Below are positions 32,321 through 41,570 of a stretch of DNA of 57,161 nucleotides, piece by piece (the first letter of the stretch is position 1; the number at the start of each line of letters is the position of its first letter). The notes beneath the pieces are model-generated. The model worked only from the letters and a program-made list of their open reading frames with translations. It was not told the DNA's origin and made no database searches. Position numbers and translations under genes: made by a program. The stretch is from CAZHZT01 sp964537285 (lineage in GTDB: Bacteria; Bacteroidota; Bacteroidia; Chitinophagales; Saprospiraceae): assembly GCA_964537285.1 (NCBI GenBank), contig CAZHZT010000025.1, positions 1 through 57,161 on the forward strand. Reading direction: 5' to 3'.

Positions 32321-32503
32321 TTTATATCGTTTAAAATCCTTTTACAAAAAATTATGTGTAAGTAGTTGATGTTTACTAACTAATAGTGGTTCTGCGCTTT
32401 TCTTTTCTCTTATTCTGACTACTTCACGTTATTTATTTTACAGTTGTGGGTTGAGGGTATTTAGATAGTTGAATTTACAGAAATTTGATTTCTTTATAGT
32501 TTA

Positions 32504-33667
32504 CTATTCTACGATTGCTTCTTCTGATTCCTCTCCTTCAACAGGAGTAGCATCACTAAGTTCTTTAGCTTCTTCCTCAATTTCCCAATCGAAGCGTTGA
32601 CCTTTGTATGGATCTTCGTCAGAATTACGTACAGTAGTTTGATACCAGGATGTTTGCCCTTCTAACCACTTGTCGTATTCTTCTTGCGAAACAACGCGCA
32701 CTTCGCGACGCATACTGTAGTGTCCTTTTCCGCATAACTCTGCACAAGCTAATTCATAGTTGAAAGCCTCCCAGCGCATTTTGCTATCCGGATCATTCGG
32801 ATCTACTTTTACATTATACTCAGGATATTTCTTCAACTCTTGGCGGTACTCCTCGGTCGTTTTTATAGGAGTAAACACGAAATAAGTAGGCAGACCAGGA
32901 ATAGCGTCCATTTTCACACGGAAGTGTGGTAAATAGAAGTTGTGTAATACATCACGAGAAGTGATACGCACACGCACTTTTTTACCTACCGGAAGTACCA
33001 ATTCTGAAGCATGAATGTCATCCAGGTTCTTTGGATCTTCCCAATCCTGACCAAGAGGATTTAAACCTGTAATTAATTTATAATTCTTGGTACCAAGCTT
33101 CCCATCCGTTCCGGGATAGCGCAAGAACCAACCAAACTGATAACCCGTCGCCTCAATTTCCATATAATCCTCATCTGGATCAATATCAGCCATTACTTCA
33201 TTCCATGCGTCCAAACCACCAATCACAAGGAATGTCATAACTACTGCAGGAATGGCTGTCCAGATAATCTCCAGACGATTATCATGGGGCATAAAAACGG
33301 CTTTACCGCCTTTTCTTCCTCTATACTTATATGCAAACCAGAATAGCAATGCCTGAGTAGCGACAAACACGATGCCCGTGAAAAGAAGCGTAATGTTAAA
33401 CATACTGTCCAGGGCTCCGCCATGTTCGGAAGCAGCCTGGTGAGGCCCATAGCCTAGCATGCTATTTTTATAATAAGCTGCCGATACGAAACATCCGATA
33501 AGAAAGACGACCATGAAAACAACCGAAAGTATTCCATTGGCATTATTAGTTTCGTATTGTGCTTCTTCTTCTCCGCGAATACGTCCTGCCAATTCCGTTA
33601 CTTTCGCTATTTGTAAAATAACGATTCCGATAAGAACAAGACATAATATTACAATTAAACCTGTCAT
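32504..33667 (-). CDS. ctaC: Cytochrome c oxidase subunit II (CuA)
   Basis: 387 residues. Four hydrophobic stretches in the first 145 residues (the family usually has two) precede a cupredoxin domain. CuA ligands are visible: the His in RDVLHNFYLPHF and CAELCGKGHYSM (two Cys, Glu, His, Met). No C-terminal cytochrome c domain, so electrons must come from a separate carrier or from ActE/ActA. The C-terminal tail is very acidic (EEEAKELSDATPVEGEESEE). It accepts electrons and passes them to subunit I. It follows actF by 103 bases in the same direction. Confidence 0.93.
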   Translation of the reverse strand: MTGLIVILCLVLIGIVILQIAKVTELAGRIRGEEEAQYETNNANGILSVVFMVVFLIGCFVSAAYYKNSMLGYGPHQAASEHGGALDSMFNITLLFTGIVFVATQALLFWFAYKYRGRKGGKAVFMPHDNRLEIIWTAIPAVVMTFLVIGGLDAWNEVMADIDPDEDYMEIEATGYQFGWFLRYPGTDGKLGTKNYKLITGLNPLGQDWEDPKNLDDIHASELVLPVGKKVRVRITSRDVLHNFYLPHFRVKMDAIPGLPTYFVFTPIKTTEEYRQELKKYPEYNVKVDPNDPDSKMRWEAFNYELACAELCGKGHYSMRREVRVVSQEEYDKWLEGQTSWYQTTVRNSDEDPYKGQRFDWEIEEEAKELSDATPVEGEESEEAIVE

Positions 33668-33770
33668 GATATTATAAATATGTTTTTACTCAATAACAAT
33701 TAAAAAGCCCGATGATTCGGTAAAATATTGATTTTTACTTTTTTTAGACAAAAGTAGGCACTTGACGCCC

Positions 33771-35075
33771 CTATTCGTACTCATCGTACATCGTCTCATG
33801 ATGTAAACTCTCCTGAATATACGGATCACGCGGCGGCAGCAATGGAGCTTTCGCCAATTGATTGAATACGAAGTACAAAAACAATCCAAGGAAGCCTAGC
33901 ATTGTTCCGATTTCTAAAAGCCCCGGAATGGTGAAGCCTACCATAAACTCAGCGCTATGTGCAGCAGCTTCAACAGCATGCCCTCCTCCATGATCACCAC
34001 CATGACCGTGATGAGCCAATGTTTCATGTGCTGTGTGCAAAGCTCCGGGCTTGATCATTAGGAAATAATCCAACCAGTGGCCAAAAAATACCACAATAGA
34101 TGCCAAAGCCATTGTTCCGATCTTACGTTTTGTGTCATTACGCATCAACACGAAAAATGGAACTATAAAGTTGAGCAATAAATTCGCATAGAAAAGCACC
34201 GGATAGTTAGCGTGTCGCTCGTAGAAGTATACAGTTTCTTCACCGTTGTTTGCATACCAGATTAACATGTACTGAGAGAACCACAAATAGGTCCAGAAAA
34301 TACTGAAGGCAAACAAATACTTACCTAAATCGTGGAAGTGGTGATTAGAAACATTTTCAAAATATCCTTTACCTTTAAGATACTGTAGCGTAAGGATAGT
34401 AAGTGCCATTGCCGCCACGAACCAGCTTGCCGTAGAATACCATGCAAATAAGGTACTGTACCAGTGGGCATCCACAGACATAACCCACTGCCAGATCAAA
34501 GCGGCACTGGTAAAACCACCGACCGGTAAGAAAGCAGCCGCGAAAATACGCATTCTGGTATGATGCTTAAAGTCTTTGGTACCTTCTGTATCTTCTTCAA
34601 TGGATAGCTTACGCAAAGGACGTGCAAACAGGAAGTACCAAACGCCCAGAATGACAAACGTACCTATGGTATACCAGTATTTATTTAAAAAACCTGCCTT
34701 ACCCTGTAGTATTTTATCCTGAGCAACTGCCTCGGCATCAGCCCAGTGATAAAGATGATGAAAACTACCCCATAAGCCTGCAACAACTATAGCCATAAGG
34801 ATAATCCCTACAATCAAAAACAGTGAGTAAGCTTCCCAAACACGCTTCATAACCACATACCAACCTGCCCAGGCAGTGATGGAAGCTGAAATCATGAACA
34901 AGGAAATGAAAGAAATTCCCGTAAAAAAGACGGAATTATGTAAGAAATTCGTCCAAAAGCGAGTGTGTAACTCATCATCTGCTACAAAATATGTAAGCCC
35001 CATACAAATTACTCCAAGAGCAATGAGTGCCAGGAAGAATTGCTTTTGACCTTTTTCAAAGACGAATTGATTCAT
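33771..35075 (-). CDS. actF: Alternative complex III subunit ActF (quinol:cytochrome c oxidoreductase membrane subunit)
   Basis: 434 residues from MNQFVFEKGQKQFFLALIAL; a start at 35126 would overlap the readable tail of actE and is disfavoured. About ten membrane spans in the DUF/NrfD-like ActF pattern (WQWVMSVDAHWYSTLFAWYS, FSIFWTYLWFSQYMLIWYAN are family signatures). ActF pairs with ActC to form the membrane part of the complex, with possible proton translocation. Near the C-terminus a His/Gly-rich loop (HETLAHHGHGGDHGGGHAVE) is inserted. Last act gene, followed by ctaC. Confidence 0.9.
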   Translation of the reverse strand: MNQFVFEKGQKQFFLALIALGVICMGLTYFVADDELHTRFWTNFLHNSVFFTGISFISLFMISASITAWAGWYVVMKRVWEAYSLFLIVGIILMAIVVAGLWGSFHHLYHWADAEAVAQDKILQGKAGFLNKYWYTIGTFVILGVWYFLFARPLRKLSIEEDTEGTKDFKHHTRMRIFAAAFLPVGGFTSAALIWQWVMSVDAHWYSTLFAWYSTASWFVAAMALTILTLQYLKGKGYFENVSNHHFHDLGKYLFAFSIFWTYLWFSQYMLIWYANNGEETVYFYERHANYPVLFYANLLLNFIVPFFVLMRNDTKRKIGTMALASIVVFFGHWLDYFLMIKPGALHTAHETLAHHGHGGDHGGGHAVEAAAHSAEFMVGFTIPGLLEIGTMLGFLGLFLYFVFNQLAKAPLLPPRDPYIQESLHHETMYDEYE

Positions 35076-35205
35076 CACAAGAGTATTAAAATTCTTTTTA
35101 TAATAATGATTAAACTTTCTTGACAATTATTTTTCTAGTGACCTTCACACCTTCACCACCGTGGCCATGATCATCGCCACTGTGATCGCCTTCATCGTGA
35201 TGTTC

Positions 35206-36096
35206 TTACTCATGCCCGTCGTGCTCACCTTCGGAATGCATATCCCCATCGTGCTGATCTTCAGCAACCTCTTCTGCTTCGTTCATCGCCATTTGAGGCA
35301 GGCTAGCACCAGGAATTTCTACATCATTCAAGGTATTCTCGTTTTCGTTGTAAGTCAACTTAAGCTCTTTAGCTTGTAAAGCACGAATATAATGGATTAC
35401 CTGCCAACGTTCTTCATAAGACATTTTATCGGCGTAAGCCCCCATTACGTTCTTTCCATACATGATCGCATGATAATAACGACCGTTTGATGCCGAACGA
35501 AGGCCGTTATTTCCATCATCCGTAAGGAAGTTAGCAGGAGCGGCCAGATACTTTACGTTGGGATTTTCTTCACTAACCAAATATCCAAGTCCGTTTCCTT
35601 TTTCACCATGACAAATACCACAAAAAATATCGTACAACTCTTCACCTTTAGCCAAACCAGCTTCTGTGATAGGGAAAGGATTCTGAACAATTTCCTGCTC
35701 TGCTCTTAAACGCTCAGCGTCATTATCAGCATAGTAATAAGGTACACTACCGTTTACAGGAACAGAAATGGAATTCACATCGTCCTCGCCATTCATGACC
35801 TTCATTACTTTGGATTGAGCCATTGGATCAGCCGCCATGCTCAAACCAGCATAACCTCTTGGAATCGTCCCTTTCACCGGTTCGCGAGGCTTAGCGATAT
35901 CATAATAATCCTCTTCAGAACCCCAGGTGTTGTAGTAATAATAATCATAGTAATTGGACTCGTATGCTATAGAGTGATACATATCAGGCATGTATTCATC
36001 TCCGGCATGGTTCCCTTCTGCAGGTGCGCAAGAAGACAAGATTACCACGAATCCAGCTACGATTAATAAATATTGAAAATATGATTTCTTATTCAT
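35206..36096 (-). CDS. actE: Alternative complex III subunit ActE (monoheme c-type lipoprotein), tail cut by an in-frame stop
   Basis: 296 residues with lipoprotein signal (VILSSCAPAEG) and one heme site CGICHGEKG, followed by GYLVSEENPNVKYLAAPANF and the distal Met region (AIMYGKNVMGAYADKMSYEE). This is the membrane-tethered cytochrome c of ACIII that hands electrons on to the oxidase. After the TAA at 35206-35208 the same frame stays open for 31 more codons (35110-35205) reading EHHDEGDHSGDDHGHGGEGV then KVTRKIIVKKV and stop. That continues the His/Asp-rich tail of the annotated end (MHSEGEHDGHE). The stop therefore looks like a recent nonsense change or a read-through site, and actE may natively end at 35110. 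Confidence 0.9.
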   Translation of the reverse strand: MNKKSYFQYLLIVAGFVVILSSCAPAEGNHAGDEYMPDMYHSIAYESNYYDYYYYNTWGSEEDYYDIAKPREPVKGTIPRGYAGLSMAADPMAQSKVMKVMNGEDDVNSISVPVNGSVPYYYADNDAERLRAEQEIVQNPFPITEAGLAKGEELYDIFCGICHGEKGNGLGYLVSEENPNVKYLAAPANFLTDDGNNGLRSASNGRYYHAIMYGKNVMGAYADKMSYEERWQVIHYIRALQAKELKLTYNENENTLNDVEIPGASLPQMAMNEAEEVAEDQHDGDMHSEGEHDGHE

Positions 36097-36231
36097 TGTA
36101 TTCTATTTTTTACTATTAATGCAAGTTGCGTTTCATTAAAATAAAGCTAAATCGTCGGTAATTTGTTTCAAAACATCGCCTACCGGCTCTATTTTTCACA
36201 AATTACTCCTTATTCATCGCAGCTTGGGTAA

Positions 36232-36762
36232 TTATATAACTTTAGAGTGCACCTCAGAAGCCCCGGTGCTTTCCAAAAAGCCTTTCAATTTTCCGACTTC
36301 CTCTTCTGAGCTACCGTTTGTTTCAAATGCTATGCAAAATTTATCATCCGTAATGCGATCATCCACCACAGGGTTCGTAATTCCGGGCCCCATTCCACAA
36401 ACCACATAGAACGATACCACCATCCCTACGGCTGCAAATAAAACGGTAAGCTCGAAGGTGATCGGAATGAAGGAAGGCACCGGCCAATATGGTTTACCAC
36501 CAAAAATGATTGGCCAATCACTTGTAAACACCCATGTCATGAATAAGAAGCCCGTTAAAGCTCCTATTGAACCATAAACAAAACCTGCATAATGTAATCT
36601 TGATTCCGCTAACCCAAGAATCGGATCAAGGCCGTGAACCGGAAACGGTGAGTACACATCCTCGATTTCCAGATGATCATCTTTCGCTTTCTTTACTGCT
36701 TTCAACAAGATTTCCTCGTCGTCGTATAATCCGTAAAGCAGTTCTTTATTTCCGTTTTTCAT
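36232..36762 (-). CDS. actD: Alternative complex III subunit ActD (DUF3341)
   Basis: 176 residues. An N-terminal cytoplasmic segment (LLYGLYDDEEILLKAVKKAK, YSPFPVHGLDPILGL) and two membrane spans (FVYGSIGALTGFLFMTWVF, ITFELTVLFAAVGMVVSFYV) are the DUF3341 pattern that defines ActD. Its role is structural, a peripheral membrane subunit of the quinol:cytochrome c oxidoreductase. Between actC and actE, 27 and 135 bases away respectively. Confidence 0.88.
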   Translation of the reverse strand: MKNGNKELLYGLYDDEEILLKAVKKAKDDHLEIEDVYSPFPVHGLDPILGLAESRLHYAGFVYGSIGALTGFLFMTWVFTSDWPIIFGGKPYWPVPSFIPITFELTVLFAAVGMVVSFYVVCGMGPGITNPVVDDRITDDKFCIAFETNGSSEEEVGKLKGFLESTGASEVHSKVI

Positions 36763-36789
36763 TTATAGTGAAATTAAATAGGTGCTTAA

Positions 36790-38214
36790 TTAATGACTTA
36801 CTGTTTCTGCTTTTTTCTCTTCCATGAATTTGTAGTTCTTAGCTGCGTATTCACCACCGTATTGGTTACCGGAAGATTTAAGGATATGTTTCACCTCAGC
36901 AATAGCAACTACGGGTGCTACTCTTGTAAAGACCAGGTAAAGCACGAAGAAAATACCAATGGTTCCTACAAAAATTCCGATTTCAACCCAGGAAGGTACG
37001 TACCAGCTCCAGCTTGAAGGCAGGTAATCCCTTGCTAATGTTGTAGCGATGATCACGAAACGCTCAAACCACATTCCGATATTTACAATAATGGAAAGGA
37101 TGAACGTCCACGTAAGATTTCTTCTGATCGATTTCACCCAGAATACCTGAGGCGTGATTACATTACATAACATCATAGACCAATAAGCCCACCAGTAAGG
37201 GCCAAGTGCGCGATTGTAAAAAGCAAATTGCTCGTAAATATAACCTGAATACCAAGCGATGAAAAGCTCCGTCAAGTAAGCAACCCCTACAATTGTTCCT
37301 GTGAGAACGATAACCTTGTTCATCGATTCTACGTGAGCAATAGTGATGTATTCTTCCAGCTTCAATACTTTTCTTGTAATGATCATTAGTGTCAGTACCA
37401 TGGCAAAACCAGAAAAGATCGCTCCTGCTACGAAATAAGGAGGGAAGATCGTCGTGTGCCAACCCGGAATAACCGAAGTGGCGAAATCAAAACTTACAAT
37501 GGTGTGTACTGAGAGTACCAGTGGCGTTGCCAATCCGGCTAATACCAAAGAAAGTGACTCCCAGCGTTGCCAGTGCTTAGCCTTTCCTGTCCATCCGAAA
37601 GCTAAAAAGCTGTAAACACGTTTACGAATACCTCTCGCACGGTCACGAACAGTGGCAAAATCAGGTACTAAGCCTGTATACCAGAAAAGAAGCGATACAG
37701 TGAAATAAGTACTGATCGCGAATACATCCCAAAGAAGTGGTGAGTTGAAGTTTACCCAAAGTGGGCCACGTGTATTAGGGTAAGGGAAGATGAAGAAAGC
37801 TACCCAGACACGCCCCATGTGAATTAAGGGGAAGAGACCGGCACAAACTACCGCGAAGATCGTCATCGCCTCCGCAGCGCGGTTTACCCCCGTACGCCAC
37901 TTCTGGCGGAAAAGCAGAAGGATGGCAGAGATCAAGGTACCCGCGTGACCGATACCGATCCACCAAACGAAGTTGGTAATATCCCAACCCCAGTTAATGG
38001 TTCTGTTCAAATCCCAGGTACCGATACCGAACCAGATGGTCCATAAAATACAGAATACCCCGAAAGCAGCAGTAGCCGCTGCCAGTAAAAACCCGAGGAC
38101 CCAGCTAATACTCGGCATGCGCTCTGTAGGGCTGCACAAATCCTCCGTGATTTGGTGGTAGGTTTTATTCCCCTGAACTAAGGGCTCTCTAATTGGTGAA
38201 ACTGAAGCACTCAT
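36790..38214 (-). CDS. actC: Alternative complex III subunit ActC (NrfD/PsrC-like quinol-binding subunit)
   Basis: 474 residues, ten spans, NrfD/polysulfide-reductase type. Conserved parts include NRTINWGWDITNFVWWIGIG, GWHTTIFPPYFVAGAIFSGF and YWWAYWSMMLCNVITPQVFW, the last typical of ACIII. ActC contains the proposed menaquinol-oxidising site and proton-path residues. Next to actB, upstream by 97 bases, and followed 27 bases later by actD. Confidence 0.93.
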   Translation of the reverse strand: MSASVSPIREPLVQGNKTYHQITEDLCSPTERMPSISWVLGFLLAAATAAFGVFCILWTIWFGIGTWDLNRTINWGWDITNFVWWIGIGHAGTLISAILLLFRQKWRTGVNRAAEAMTIFAVVCAGLFPLIHMGRVWVAFFIFPYPNTRGPLWVNFNSPLLWDVFAISTYFTVSLLFWYTGLVPDFATVRDRARGIRKRVYSFLAFGWTGKAKHWQRWESLSLVLAGLATPLVLSVHTIVSFDFATSVIPGWHTTIFPPYFVAGAIFSGFAMVLTLMIITRKVLKLEEYITIAHVESMNKVIVLTGTIVGVAYLTELFIAWYSGYIYEQFAFYNRALGPYWWAYWSMMLCNVITPQVFWVKSIRRNLTWTFILSIIVNIGMWFERFVIIATTLARDYLPSSWSWYVPSWVEIGIFVGTIGIFFVLYLVFTRVAPVVAIAEVKHILKSSGNQYGGEYAAKNYKFMEEKKAETVSH

Positions 38215-38311
38215 TATATATAGAATATTATCTTATTACAAAATTTATTTCTTATGATTTCTTATAGTTGATTACTCGCCCTTAATCGGGAAATATTCAT
38301 TTAACTAAAGG

Positions 38312-41300
38312 CTAAGCCTCTAGGTTCTCTGCTTTGTTATTCACTTTAGCCGCATAAATCACGGAGCTTTGTACGTTGATCTCTTCCAGTACACGATATG
38401 CTAAAGGAGATTCGATATGCTTGCGTAATTTACTGTCTTTCTTGTTGCGATCACCAAAAACAATAGCTTCAGTTGGACAAGCTGTTTGGCAAGCCGTCTT
38501 GACATCTGCATCTCTCAATGCGCGTTGCTCACGCTTAGCCGTTAGTTTACCTTCCTGAATACGCTGTACACAGAAGCTACATTTTTCAATGACCCCTCTT
38601 GAACGAACCGTTACATCCGGGTTCAAGACCATACGGACAAGATTGTCAGCATAATATGGCTTATCATCTTCGAAAGGATAATTTTCGTTTTCAGGGAAAG
38701 TATCCGCAGTGTTGTAGTCTAACCAGTTGAAACGTCTTACTTTATATGGGCAGTTATTTGCGCAATAACGTGTACCAATACAACGGTTGTAAGTCATTTG
38801 GTTCAAACCTTCACCACTGTGGTTAGTCGCATTAACCGGACAAACGTTCTCACAAGGAGCATTATCGCAGTGTTGACACATGAGAGGCTGATAAACCACA
38901 TTTGGATTTTCTGCATCACCATAATAATATCTGTCAATACGCAACCAGGTCATCTCGTGGTGGCGGTGTACTTCGCGCTTACCTACAATCGGAACATTGT
39001 TTTCAGACATACAAGCTACTGTACAAGCTCCGCATCCGATGCACGAAGTCAAGTCAACATACATATTCCAGTGATGCCCCTGACCGTAAAGATTCTCAGA
39101 ATACTCATCAAAAGGATAAAGCCCTTTGTCGTTAAGCTTCTTCGCTTCCGCACGCTTTTCTTCGATATGATGCTCTAATTCTTTTACTTCGTCAACATGA
39201 CCTTGATAAATAATACTACGACCAGTTAAACCTCCCTGATATCCGGTGAATCCAAGGAAATTCACAACTGCCTTCTCATCGAGATTGATCTCAGCTTTTG
39301 TTTCCTCATCATAGCCTTCAACGCCCATAGTATGGTGATACTGTACGCAGGCGAACTCCTCGTCTCTACCTATTTTTTCAGAAACACTCGCGCCTGTTGC
39401 ATAGTATTGAGTATTCCCATCCGCATCTTTTGATAAAAGAGAAGTAACGCTATTTCCGACACCTTTACCACAACGCCCCGCTACGGTGCGGCCATACCCC
39501 ATTGCCAAAGCAAGTGTTCCTTGCATTTGACCGAATTGAGGAACAACCACTGTTTCCATTTCCTGACCAGCAACGGACAATTTAGTCTTGTCCGCTTTAT
39601 CCATATCGTTTTTCAGATTATTAAGACCAACGAACTCATTTCTGCTACTGTTCCATTCCAATGGAATAGCCAAATAATTATCCCATACACAACGATGGAT
39701 CGGATCAGGCATTTCCATCAACCAAGGATTATCTGCATACTGTCCGGCTCCCATGTTAACTGTTTCATAGAAGCTGATCTCCATACCACTATTTTCCGGC
39801 TTAGTGATTTTTTGTGCTGCACTTTGCACATCTCCACTGAATGTCAATGGAGCTGCTTCTTGAGGAATATGTGCGATTCCATCGTGTAGAGCATTATCCC
39901 AGAAAGCCTGAAAATCGATGAATTTATCTTGCTTGGAAAAGATATTTTCTTTCCAGTAATTTTTCACAAACTCATAGTAAGGCTGCTCAGCCTCTGCATT
40001 GAAGGTTTCATTTTGAGACCAGCGAAGAAGGCTTTCTTCCGCCTGACGCGTATCGAACAAAGGCGCAATAGTAGGTTGGATCATACTAAAGTGACCGCGT
40101 TTTGGCTCAGCATCTCCCCATGATTCAAGGAAGTTATGCGTTGGCGCAGCATAGTCACAGAGGCTTGAAGTTTCATCAAAAGTAGGGGTAAAAGCCACCT
40201 TTAGGCCAACTTTCGCCATTCCCGCCTTGATCTCTTCCCCGTCGGGACGGTCGTAAACAGGATTTGCTCCCCAAACGAACAACGCATCAACAGCACCTGC
40301 ATTCAACTCGCGAAGCAATTTTACTACAGCGAATTCATTTCCTTTGCGTTGGTTGGAAGCTTCTTTAAAATCCATTGTGCTTCCATAATTGCCCAACATG
40401 TTATTGATCGCATTGATGAGTACTTGCTCACCAAAGTTGTTAGAGCCAGCAATCACAATTGAATGGCCTTCATTTTCAACCAAGCGCTTCGCAACATTCT
40501 TAAGTGCTTTAGCAGCCTTTTCATTTACGGCAGGAGCCGAAACCTTAGTACCGCCTTTCAAAGCAGCTACTTCATTGTAAAGTGTAGCAATAGCCGCACC
40601 TTGTTCAGAAGGTTTCACCAATACGCGATTATCTGCATTTGACCCGGTAAGTGACATAGCGCTTTCCACCTGAACATGCCAAGACATTTTAGGGTTCTTG
40701 ACATCGATCTTGCGCTTTTTAACATATTTAGCAGCATATTCTACAGGCGAAATCCATGTGCCCAGGAAGTCTGCATTGAAACTAACAATCACATCAGCTT
40801 CATCAAATCGATAATTAGGGATGGCCTCTTCCTGGAAACATGCCTGATTGGCTTGTAACATAGCCGATGACGATACCGGGTCATAAGTAACCAGTTCAGC
40901 GTTGGGATACTTTTGCTTAAAAAGCTCTAAAGCCTTTAAGGCTGAAGGGCTAAGGATTGTATTGCTTAAAATACGGATTTGAGAATTTTCATTCAACTTC
41001 TCTCCTACTGCCTTATCCAAATCCGCCCAGCTCATTTTTTCAAGCTTCCCGTCAACGATTTTCCCTGCACTCTTAAGGCGGTTGGAATCGTAAAGATCAA
41101 GAACAGAAGCCTGAACACGAGCACTTGTACCGCCCATAGTGATGTCAGATAAACTGTTACCTTCTATCTTAATCGGACGTCCTTCACGTGTTTTAACCAG
41201 GATAGAGCAATAATCACCACCTTTCACAAAAGAAGAAGCATAATAGGTAGCTACACCAGGAACAATAGTATCCGGTTTTACAACATAAGGGATAGCTTTT

Positions 41301-41524
41301 CTTACAGGCGTATCACAACCAGCTGCGATAGTAGCCGCACCCAATCCAAACCCAAGGAACTTCAGGAAGTCACGGCGATTACTTTGCAAACCACTGGCAT
41401 TCTCTTCATTTGCCAGCAAGTCGTTGGTTATATCGTTGAACTCTGCCTTAGTAGCTTTTGCTACAGCAGGATTATTATTCTGATCTTCAAAACCGATCCA
41501 AAGACCTTTATTCTGCTTTTTCAT
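38312..41524 (-). CDS. actB: Alternative complex III subunit ActB (TAT-variant molybdopterin-like protein fused to iron-sulfur domain)
   Basis: 1070 residues. N-terminal NRRDFLKFLGFGLGAATIAA is the TAT-variant signal, followed by a molybdopterin-oxidoreductase-like domain (to about residue 740) that in ActB has lost the cofactor. The C-terminal part is a ferredoxin-like domain with CIGCGACTVACMSEN, CQHCDNAPCENVCPVNA, CIGTRYCANNCPYKVRRFNW and CSFCVQRIQ ... ACQTACPTEAIVF, i.e. the usual four clusters. Electrons from menaquinol pass through these to ActA hemes. It is a fusion of two ancestral proteins, which is normal for the family. The end lies 47 bases from actA. Confidence 0.94.
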   Translation of the reverse strand: MKKQNKGLWIGFEDQNNNPAVAKATKAEFNDITNDLLANEENASGLQSNRRDFLKFLGFGLGAATIAAGCDTPVRKAIPYVVKPDTIVPGVATYYASSFVKGGDYCSILVKTREGRPIKIEGNSLSDITMGGTSARVQASVLDLYDSNRLKSAGKIVDGKLEKMSWADLDKAVGEKLNENSQIRILSNTILSPSALKALELFKQKYPNAELVTYDPVSSSAMLQANQACFQEEAIPNYRFDEADVIVSFNADFLGTWISPVEYAAKYVKKRKIDVKNPKMSWHVQVESAMSLTGSNADNRVLVKPSEQGAAIATLYNEVAALKGGTKVSAPAVNEKAAKALKNVAKRLVENEGHSIVIAGSNNFGEQVLINAINNMLGNYGSTMDFKEASNQRKGNEFAVVKLLRELNAGAVDALFVWGANPVYDRPDGEEIKAGMAKVGLKVAFTPTFDETSSLCDYAAPTHNFLESWGDAEPKRGHFSMIQPTIAPLFDTRQAEESLLRWSQNETFNAEAEQPYYEFVKNYWKENIFSKQDKFIDFQAFWDNALHDGIAHIPQEAAPLTFSGDVQSAAQKITKPENSGMEISFYETVNMGAGQYADNPWLMEMPDPIHRCVWDNYLAIPLEWNSSRNEFVGLNNLKNDMDKADKTKLSVAGQEMETVVVPQFGQMQGTLALAMGYGRTVAGRCGKGVGNSVTSLLSKDADGNTQYYATGASVSEKIGRDEEFACVQYHHTMGVEGYDEETKAEINLDEKAVVNFLGFTGYQGGLTGRSIIYQGHVDEVKELEHHIEEKRAEAKKLNDKGLYPFDEYSENLYGQGHHWNMYVDLTSCIGCGACTVACMSENNVPIVGKREVHRHHEMTWLRIDRYYYGDAENPNVVYQPLMCQHCDNAPCENVCPVNATNHSGEGLNQMTYNRCIGTRYCANNCPYKVRRFNWLDYNTADTFPENENYPFEDDKPYYADNLVRMVLNPDVTVRSRGVIEKCSFCVQRIQEGKLTAKREQRALRDADVKTACQTACPTEAIVFGDRNKKDSKLRKHIESPLAYRVLEEINVQSSVIYAAKVNNKAENLEA

Positions 41525-41570
41525 ATTTGTTTTTTATCGAATTCTTTTTAATACGGTTTGAAAAAAATTA

